A stretch of 64,000 nucleotides of DNA. Origin: Oscillospiraceae bacterium (GTDB lineage: Bacteria > Bacillota > Clostridia > Oscillospirales > Oscillospiraceae). The notes beneath the pieces are model-generated. The model was given only the letters and a program-made list of their open reading frames with translations, was not told where the DNA came from and did no database searches. The stretch spans positions 1 to 64,000 of the forward strand of contig SVKV01000001.1 in the NCBI GenBank assembly GCA_015068305.1, given 5' to 3'. Position numbers and translations under genes: made by a program. This document shows positions 57,859 to 64,000 of this stretch, piece after piece (the first letter of the stretch is position 1; the number at the start of each line of letters is the position of its first letter).

Positions 57859-59132
57859 TGACTTGTTTCTATCAGGCAAGCTCCCTTTGGCAGACGGTCT
57901 TGCTGATTCTCAGCCAGCTTACGGTGATCTCCCTTGCAGCAGGTGCCATTGTGCTGTTTAAGCGAAAATGCAAGCTGACGAAACAGTTCGGCATGGGTGC
58001 GGTGTTTACGCTCAATGCGGTGATGTACATCGTGATGCAGCTTGACAGCCAGCTTACCGGAAATACGCAGGGTTTGCACCTTCATATTCCTTACGGGGTG
58101 CTTCTGGCTGTGACGCTGCTGTCTCTGGTATACGGTGCTTTTGCAGTCCTCAGCGAAACCGGAAACCGCAAGGCAATCAGCCATTCTTCTATCAAGGAGG
58201 CCTTTGATAATCTGCCGACCGCCGTTTGCTTCTTCAACGAGTCTGGATTGCCGGTGCTATGCAATCTTGCCATGCAGCGCTTCAGCTTTGCTGTCTGCGG
58301 TAAGGATGTGCAGTTTATTACCGACCTTGAAAGCTTCCTCTCCGATGATTTCGTTCCGGTTGCCGAAGTGCGAAAGGATGGCAAGGTGTTCATTCTGGAC
58401 GATGGCAGTGCCTGGCGGCTGGAAAAGCGAACCTTTACCCACGAAAGCGGAGAAAGCTATACCCAGTATATTGCCGCTGATGTGACGGACCTTCAGAAAA
58501 GCCGTGTGGAACTGACCAAAGAAAATGAGCAGCTTCGGTACGTGCAGGCAGAACTGAAGAGGCTTTCTGCAAATGTGGTGGCAATCACCCGGGAAGAAGA
58601 GATTTTGAATACTAAAATGCGTGTCCACGATGAAATGGGCAAATGCCTTGTGGCCGCACAGAAGTATCTGAAAACGGATTGTACGGAAAGCATTCCGGAC
58701 AGTCTGGCGGCCGCCTGGCAGCGGGCGGTGTCCATGCTGAAATACAGCAACGACACACCGGATGAGGATATGCTGCTGCAGATCCGAAAGACCTGCGAAT
58801 ATGTGAAGCTGGCATTTGTCCAGACGGGTGATCTTCCGAAACAGGAACGTGTTGCGTACCTGCTTACCTGCGCAGTGCGGGAATGTGTGACCAATGCTGT
58901 CCGGTATGCGGAGGCTACCGAACTGCACGCTGCGTTTGCCGAAAATGAAACGGAAGCAACCGTAACCGTCACCAACAACGGAAAAATTCCGGAGTGGGAG
59001 ATTGTGGAGGGCGGCGGCCTTTCCACCCTGCGCCGCCGGGTGGAGCGTGCAGGCGGTGTTATGACCGTCCAATCCTTCCCGGAATTCAAACTGACGGTGA
59101 CCGTGCCCAAAGAAAAGGAGGGGGTATTATGA
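57855..59132 (+). CDS. Sensor histidine kinase (HisKA_3/NarX-like)
   Basis: TMs; PAS-like region; MRVHDEMGKCLVAAQKYL H-box; AVRECVTNAVRYAEATELHAAF (N-box). Confidence 0.85.
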   Translation: MMTCFYQASSLWQTVLLILSQLTVISLAAGAIVLFKRKCKLTKQFGMGAVFTLNAVMYIVMQLDSQLTGNTQGLHLHIPYGVLLAVTLLSLVYGAFAVLSETGNRKAISHSSIKEAFDNLPTAVCFFNESGLPVLCNLAMQRFSFAVCGKDVQFITDLESFLSDDFVPVAEVRKDGKVFILDDGSAWRLEKRTFTHESGESYTQYIAADVTDLQKSRVELTKENEQLRYVQAELKRLSANVVAITREEEILNTKMRVHDEMGKCLVAAQKYLKTDCTESIPDSLAAAWQRAVSMLKYSNDTPDEDMLLQIRKTCEYVKLAFVQTGDLPKQERVAYLLTCAVRECVTNAVRYAEATELHAAFAENETEATVTVTNNGKIPEWEIVEGGGLSTLRRRVERAGGVMTVQSFPEFKLTVTVPKEKEGVL

Positions 59133-59983
59133 TTCGCGTGCTGATCGTAGAGGATCAGAAAATGGCCCAGGAGAATATGGAAGCCATTATCCGTTCCAGT
59201 GAAAATTACACCCTTGCGGGCATGATCTCAAATGCGGCGGACGCAGAACTGTTCTGTATGCGTACGAATGTGGATCTGATTCTGATGGATGTTTGTACAG
59301 CCCGGGATGAAAGCGGCATCGATGCCTGTGCCGTCATCAAGAAGAAGTTTCCCCATATCAAAGTCATCATCGTCACCTCCATGGCTGAGCATACCTTTAT
59401 CGAAAAAGCGAAGGAAGCTCATGCAGACAGCTTCTGGTACAAGGATGCCAGCCGGGGTGAGTTGCTGACGGTTATGGATCAGACCATGTCGGGAGAAACC
59501 GTCTTCCCGGATAAAACCCCGGAGGTAAAGCTGGGCCTTACCACCAGCTATGAGCTGACGAATGCGGAACTGGATGTGCTCCGGGCATTGATGCAAAGCA
59601 CCTCCGACGAGGATGCGGCAAAAATGCTGAACTGTTCCAAGGCCAACATCCGTTGGCATGTGGGTAAGATTCTGGAGAAGACCGGTTACCGCACCCGCAT
59701 GGAATTGCTGATCGCCGTGGCATCCAAGAATCTCATTATGCTCAAGCAAATAACTGCCATGGATATAGAAAATGCGTCCCAAGGGGACGCATTTCTTTTA
59801 TGTCTGGGTCAAATCCTGTTGGCTTTGCGGTACTGGCCCGGGGTCATACCGGTCTTTTTCTTGAAAAGCCGGATGAATGCGGATGCATCGGTGTTGCCGA
59901 TTTCTGTGACAATTTCCTGCACATTGGTGTCCGTTTCCCGCAGAAGCTGCATGGCCCTTTCCATTTTGATGTTGGTCACATAG
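59129..59983 (+). CDS. NarL/LuxR-family response regulator; last ~70 codons probably not native
   Basis: MIRVLIVEDQKMAQENMEAIIRSS; LVDLILMD-type Asp; HTH TSDEDAAKMLNCSKANIRWHVGKILEKTGYRTRMELL; ATGA overlap with kinase. Confidence 0.9.
   Translation: MIRVLIVEDQKMAQENMEAIIRSSENYTLAGMISNAADAELFCMRTNVDLILMDVCTARDESGIDACAVIKKKFPHIKVIIVTSMAEHTFIEKAKEAHADSFWYKDASRGELLTVMDQTMSGETVFPDKTPEVKLGLTTSYELTNAELDVLRALMQSTSDEDAAKMLNCSKANIRWHVGKILEKTGYRTRMELLIAVASKNLIMLKQITAMDIENASQGDAFLLCLGQILLALRYWPGVIPVFFLKSRMNADASVLPISVTISCTLVSVSRRSCMALSILMLVT
59770..59800 (+). terminator. Terminator inside the 3' end of the response regulator ORF
   Basis: aaatgcgtccc-aag-gggacgcattt (11-bp perfect stem) then cttttatg. 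Confidence 0.8.
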
Positions 59984-62073
59984 TCCGAAATACCGATGCC
60001 GGTGTACTCCCGGAAAATCTTTCTCATGCTGGGCGCAGAAATGGAGAAATGCTCGGCGATGGTGCTGATTTGGAAGTTATAAGAGAAGCAATGCTGCTCG
60101 ATATACTCTACAAGCTGTGGGCCCAAATCAGACTCGGATGTGACTGCTTTGGGTGCGCCGATGGCATTCTGGATAATCCGCTGCAGCGCGGTGAAGAATT
60201 CGTCGATGTTGTCGTAGTCTGTCAGTTTGGTGATGTCCAGATTGTCCGAAGAAGAATTGGAGTAGCCAACGTTCATAAATGCGGGCATTTTCTTCAGAAC
60301 GGAGAACGTGTCATAGCAGATGTATTTTGCAGAGTGCAACGTACAGTGGGGGGATTTGGCATAAGCATTCAGCCGGTAGATGGCTTCAGAAGCGGCCTCC
60401 GCATCCTTGGACAGCAGGGCAGAAGCCAGCAGACTGATGTCCTCTGTGGGATAAATCAACTCATTCTTATCGATGTTGCACATCTCCTGGGTGATCAGGC
60501 AGTCCTTACCGTAAATCAGACGGTAATCCAGTGCGTTGGTGGCTTCCAGATAGGATTTACCTACATACTCATAGGAACCGTAATAGGAACCCATGCCAAT
60601 GGAGGTCAGGATATCGGCCTGGTCCAGAAGACGCTGTTTGATGGTGGCGATTACATTTTTGTAAGCGGCCAGGTCATCACTGTCGCTGTTAAGGACGATA
60701 ATCAGTTTGCCTGCAAAAAGCAGGTCCTTGATTTGGATGCTGATATTGTCCGGCAGTTCATCCCGGATGGCATCCAAAACCAAATTGAAATCGATGTTGG
60801 AATCTTCATCGGAATTGGATTCCACCAATACACATGCCACCGCATAGTACTTCTTGGTGAACGAAATATTCAGTTTCCGGCAGGCAGCGGCAAACTCTGT
60901 TTCCGAAGAAAAATTGCCGCAGATCAGATCCTTCAGGAAGTGGTCGATCAGGCCGTATTTGGAATTGCTGATCAGCTCAGACATATTGCTGTTTTGCTCA
61001 AAGGTGTCGTCAAATACCTTTTTGAACAGCAGAAGTTCGTTTCGGGCATTCAGCGTCGTTGGCTGTTTGGACTGAATCCAGTCAGCCAGCGTGCGGATGG
61101 GGACATAGCTGCGCTTCATACCATAGCCAACCAGAAATACACTCAATACCAATACGGCGGCAAGAATGGCAAAAGAGATATTGCGCATCTGGTAGATTGG
61201 CTGATAGGCCACGTGCTCGGGCAAGAACCGCACATAGTACAGACCGGTCTGGGCGGATTGGGAAATGAAGATGATGTTTTCGACACCGTTGACGGTCAAT
61301 CTCAGTATTTCGGCCGTGTCGGTGGAAGAACGGATGTAGTCGCAAATCTGCTGAATGGTGTCGGTAGATACATTGGAGGTAAGGTATGTCAAAAGCTGCT
61401 TGTCTGCATTCAGCAACAGGATGCTTTCCTCGGAATTTGTCTGGGATGCCCGGAATAGGTCGTGAATGGCCTCCCGGTTGATCAGAATGATGGAAACACG
61501 GGATGCATTCTGGGATTCATATTGAAACTCCGTATTGTAAACGGGAGAGAACAGATACAGTTCGTTTGGAACATTGCTTAGAGAATCGACGGGCCAGAAG
61601 GTGGGCGTGGTGACAGAGTTAATCATGGAAAGCACGGTGGCACAGGAATAGCCGTTTTGAAGCAAATCGGACATAAAGTTCTGCACCGGCAAATCTTCTG
61701 TGTGGAAAGTGCCTTTGGAGGAATAGAAGTAATTACTGTCCCGGATGTTGATGATAATGTTGTTAATGAAGTTGTGAGCAGAGGTGATTTCTTTGATGTT
61801 GGAAATCGCATTGCCGGGATTGTTCTGGAGCGAGTTTTTGGTCAAAGACGGATTCTGTTCAATGAGGGAGGGGATGTTGATGAATTCCAAAACCTTGATA
61901 TCCAGCGACTGCTGGATCAGCTCCAGTGAGGACTGGTTGGACTGGATGACTTCCTCTGTCAGGGTATTGTGAGAAAAAAGCAGCGCGGAACAGGTCGTAA
62001 CCACTGGTACGATTGCAATCAAAGAGAAGATAAGCAGATATTGGATGAACAGGGATGATTTGAATTTCATCAT
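59809..62073 (-). CDS. Membrane-anchored AraC-family transcriptional regulator with extracytoplasmic sensor domain
   Basis: N-terminal TM and second TM (ISFAILAAVLVLSVFLVGYGM); C-terminal FQISTIAEHFSISAPSMRKIFREYTGIGISDYVTNIKMERAMQLLRETDTNVQEIVTEIGNTDASAFIRLFKKKTGMTPGQYR. Confidence 0.9.
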   Translation of the reverse strand: MMKFKSSLFIQYLLIFSLIAIVPVVTTCSALLFSHNTLTEEVIQSNQSSLELIQQSLDIKVLEFINIPSLIEQNPSLTKNSLQNNPGNAISNIKEITSAHNFINNIIINIRDSNYFYSSKGTFHTEDLPVQNFMSDLLQNGYSCATVLSMINSVTTPTFWPVDSLSNVPNELYLFSPVYNTEFQYESQNASRVSIILINREAIHDLFRASQTNSEESILLLNADKQLLTYLTSNVSTDTIQQICDYIRSSTDTAEILRLTVNGVENIIFISQSAQTGLYYVRFLPEHVAYQPIYQMRNISFAILAAVLVLSVFLVGYGMKRSYVPIRTLADWIQSKQPTTLNARNELLLFKKVFDDTFEQNSNMSELISNSKYGLIDHFLKDLICGNFSSETEFAAACRKLNISFTKKYYAVACVLVESNSDEDSNIDFNLVLDAIRDELPDNISIQIKDLLFAGKLIIVLNSDSDDLAAYKNVIATIKQRLLDQADILTSIGMGSYYGSYEYVGKSYLEATNALDYRLIYGKDCLITQEMCNIDKNELIYPTEDISLLASALLSKDAEAASEAIYRLNAYAKSPHCTLHSAKYICYDTFSVLKKMPAFMNVGYSNSSSDNLDITKLTDYDNIDEFFTALQRIIQNAIGAPKAVTSESDLGPQLVEYIEQHCFSYNFQISTIAEHFSISAPSMRKIFREYTGIGISDYVTNIKMERAMQLLRETDTNVQEIVTEIGNTDASAFIRLFKKKTGMTPGQYRKANRI

Positions 62074-62343
62074 ATATTCTCAACCTCTCTTTCTGAAAAA
62101 TGCAAACCGATATGGTGTGCGCTTGCGGAACAATGGGCGCAATTCTTAACTTATTATAGCAGTTTTACGACATATCCGCCATAAGCAAAGCGGTTCTTTT
62201 CGAAAAAGCCGATTGTTTCATTTTGGCATATTTGGAAACGGGCTGCAGGTGACTTTTTTGCATATTTGATTCGGAAAGAGCGCATTTATTCCGGATTTTG
62301 AGGGTGATAAACTGAAATTACAAAGAACGAAAGGGGTGACCCG

Positions 62344-63693
62344 ATGGAACGCAATCATAGCTGGGATGTGGTTGTCCTGGGTGGAGGCGTATCCGGCTGT
62401 ATGGCAGCCTTTGCTGCTGCAAAGCAGGGTGCGAAAACATTGCTTGTTGAGCAGTATGGATTTTTAGGTGGATCCCTGACCAATGCCGGTGTGGGACCCA
62501 TGATGACCTTCCACGCAGGAAGCCGTCAGGTAGTCACCGGCCTGCCGCAGGAGCTGGTGGAGCGCATGTCTGCAAAACAAGGCTGCGTCGGCCATATTGA
62601 GGATACCACGGGATATGCCTCCTCTGTGACCCCCTTTGACGCAGAAATTATGAAACTGGTTCTGGATGAGATGGCGCAGGAGTTTGGTGTGGATGTGCTG
62701 TTTCATGCTACGCTGATCGATACAAATGTGGAAAACGGAACGGTCCATTCCATAAGGGTACAGACCAGGAGTGGAGCGTTGGAACTTCAGGGTACGGTGT
62801 TTATTGATGCAACCGGCGATGGTGCTTTGGCTTTTTCTGCCAGAGCGGATGTTCGGCAGGGAAGAGATACGGATGGCCTGTGTCAGCCCATGACTACAAA
62901 TATGAAGGTCTCTGGCGTGGATGTGAAAGCGCTGAAAGAAGAGATTCGGAAGAACCAGAGCAATTTCAATGTCAAGGACCTCACTTCCTTGGAGCGGTCT
63001 CCGCGGCTTTCCATGGCGGGTTTCTATAAGGAATTTAATAAGGCAAAAGCTGACGGCCTGTTACATACAGAACGCGAAGATGTGCTGCTTTTTGAAACGG
63101 TCAATCCGGGAGAAGTCATTGTCAACACGACCCGTATTATCAAGATGAATCCTGTGAATCCCTGGGACCTGTCAAAAGCAGAACAGGAAGGTCGGAAACA
63201 GGCACATGAGCTGATCCGGTTCTTCCGGGAATACTGCACCGGATTTGCCAATGCAATTCTGGTATCCACCGGTGTGCAGATCGGTGTACGGGAATCCCGC
63301 CGGGTCATGGGCGACTATGTGCTGACCCAGGAAGATCTGCTGGAATCCAAGTACTTTGTGGACACGGTTGCGTTGGGCGGTTATCCCATCGATATCCACA
63401 ATCCCACAGGTGCCAAGACAGCAACCACCCATTTGAGACCGGGACAGTACTACTTTATTCCGCTGCGGTCCCTGGTCGTAAAGGGCTTTGAAAACCTGAT
63501 GGTTTGCGGACGTTGTATGTCTGCCACCCACGAGGCAGGTGCAGCCATCCGGGTCACACCCATTGCCATGGGCGTGGGACAGGCTGCCGGTACGGCAGCG
63601 GGCCTTGCTGCAGCCAAGGATGTTCCTGTAAGAAGTCTGGAAACCGTCCAGGTCCATGATGCGCTGCTGAAACTGGGCGCCACAATTTTGTAG
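62344..63693 (+). CDS. FAD-dependent oxidoreductase (PF12831-type)
   Basis: WDVVVLGGGVSGCMAAFAAAKQGAKTLLVEQYGFLGGSLTNAGVGPMM; GRCMSATHEAGAAIRVTPIAMGVGQAAGTAAGLA. Confidence 0.88.
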   Translation: MERNHSWDVVVLGGGVSGCMAAFAAAKQGAKTLLVEQYGFLGGSLTNAGVGPMMTFHAGSRQVVTGLPQELVERMSAKQGCVGHIEDTTGYASSVTPFDAEIMKLVLDEMAQEFGVDVLFHATLIDTNVENGTVHSIRVQTRSGALELQGTVFIDATGDGALAFSARADVRQGRDTDGLCQPMTTNMKVSGVDVKALKEEIRKNQSNFNVKDLTSLERSPRLSMAGFYKEFNKAKADGLLHTEREDVLLFETVNPGEVIVNTTRIIKMNPVNPWDLSKAEQEGRKQAHELIRFFREYCTGFANAILVSTGVQIGVRESRRVMGDYVLTQEDLLESKYFVDTVALGGYPIDIHNPTGAKTATTHLRPGQYYFIPLRSLVVKGFENLMVCGRCMSATHEAGAAIRVTPIAMGVGQAAGTAAGLAAAKDVPVRSLETVQVHDALLKLGATIL

Positions 63694-63705
63694 GAGTGAT
63701 TTGTC

Positions 63706-64000
63706 ATGATTGAGAATATTGAGAAGTTCAAAGGCGTGTTTGTAGCATTTTATGCCTGCTACGACGATGACGGAAATGTCTCGGAAGGAAAAATTAAGAA
63801 GCTGGCCAACTGGTATGTGGAAAAGGGTGTCAATGGCCTGTATCTCACCGGTTCCAGTGGCGAAGGTATGATGCTCACCAAGGAAGAGCGGATGCAGACC
63901 GTTTCTGCGGTGATGGAAGCTGTTGGCGGCAAGACCACTGTTATTGCCCACGTGGGTGCTCCCAGCACTAAGGAAAGCTGTGAACTGGCCGCACAGGCAG
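63706..64000 (+). CDS. DHDPS/N-acetylneuraminate lyase-family aldolase, truncated by window end
   Basis: FKGVFVAFYACYDDDGNVSEGKIKKLANWYVEKGVNGLYLTGSSGEGMMLTKEER. Confidence 0.85.
   Translation, partial: MIENIEKFKGVFVAFYACYDDDGNVSEGKIKKLANWYVEKGVNGLYLTGSSGEGMMLTKEERMQTVSAVMEAVGGKTTVIAHVGAPSTKESCELAAQA

Noticed and set aside
59800-61458. 552-aa plus-strand ORF opposite the AraC regulator
   Set aside because: Antisense shadow; AraC HTH is clear on the minus strand

Overview
This 64 kb window looks like a chromosomal segment from a low-to-mid-GC Firmicute, probably a gut Oscillospiraceae/Ruminococcaceae-type anaerobe (inferred from gene content and TEAPTE-rich secreted proteins). It is mostly housekeeping: hflK/hflC, parA-parB with two parS sites, serS, mscL, an NfnAB/GltA-like pair, the rimP-nusA-ylxR-ylxQ-infB-rbfA-nrnA-truB-ribF block, CapA, asparaginase, CBS-type Mn pyrophosphatase, holB-ricT, an LTA-synthase-like protein, prmA, two M16 peptidases, lgt, an NlpC/P60 lipoprotein, a T-box(Trp)-controlled ABC transporter, feoA/feoB plus a DtxR-like regulator with repeated operators, trxB, nrdG-nrdD, ppdK and lexA. 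The right end (about 55.5-64 kb) is accessory: an unusual two-sensor signalling system, a membrane-anchored AraC regulator, an FAD oxidoreductase and a DHDPS/NanA-family lyase cut by the window edge. The most unusual signals are: (1) unrelated intergenic repeat cores (about 190-410 bp) bounded by the same ~17-bp inverted motif (CAAATTGSARTTTRTCG ... CGAYAAACTGTAATTTG); (2) a dual-membrane-domain degenerate sensor coupled to a second kinase, with a response regulator ORF that reads through its own terminator; (3) a Trp T-box followed by a 19-aa leader ORF; (4) GTTAG-N6-CTAAC operators around feoA; (5) an NrdD with a fused glutaredoxin-like domain preceded by paired NrdR-like boxes; (6) a recombinase remnant next to an atypical amidohydrolase. 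No CRISPR array, rRNA or tRNA was recognised.
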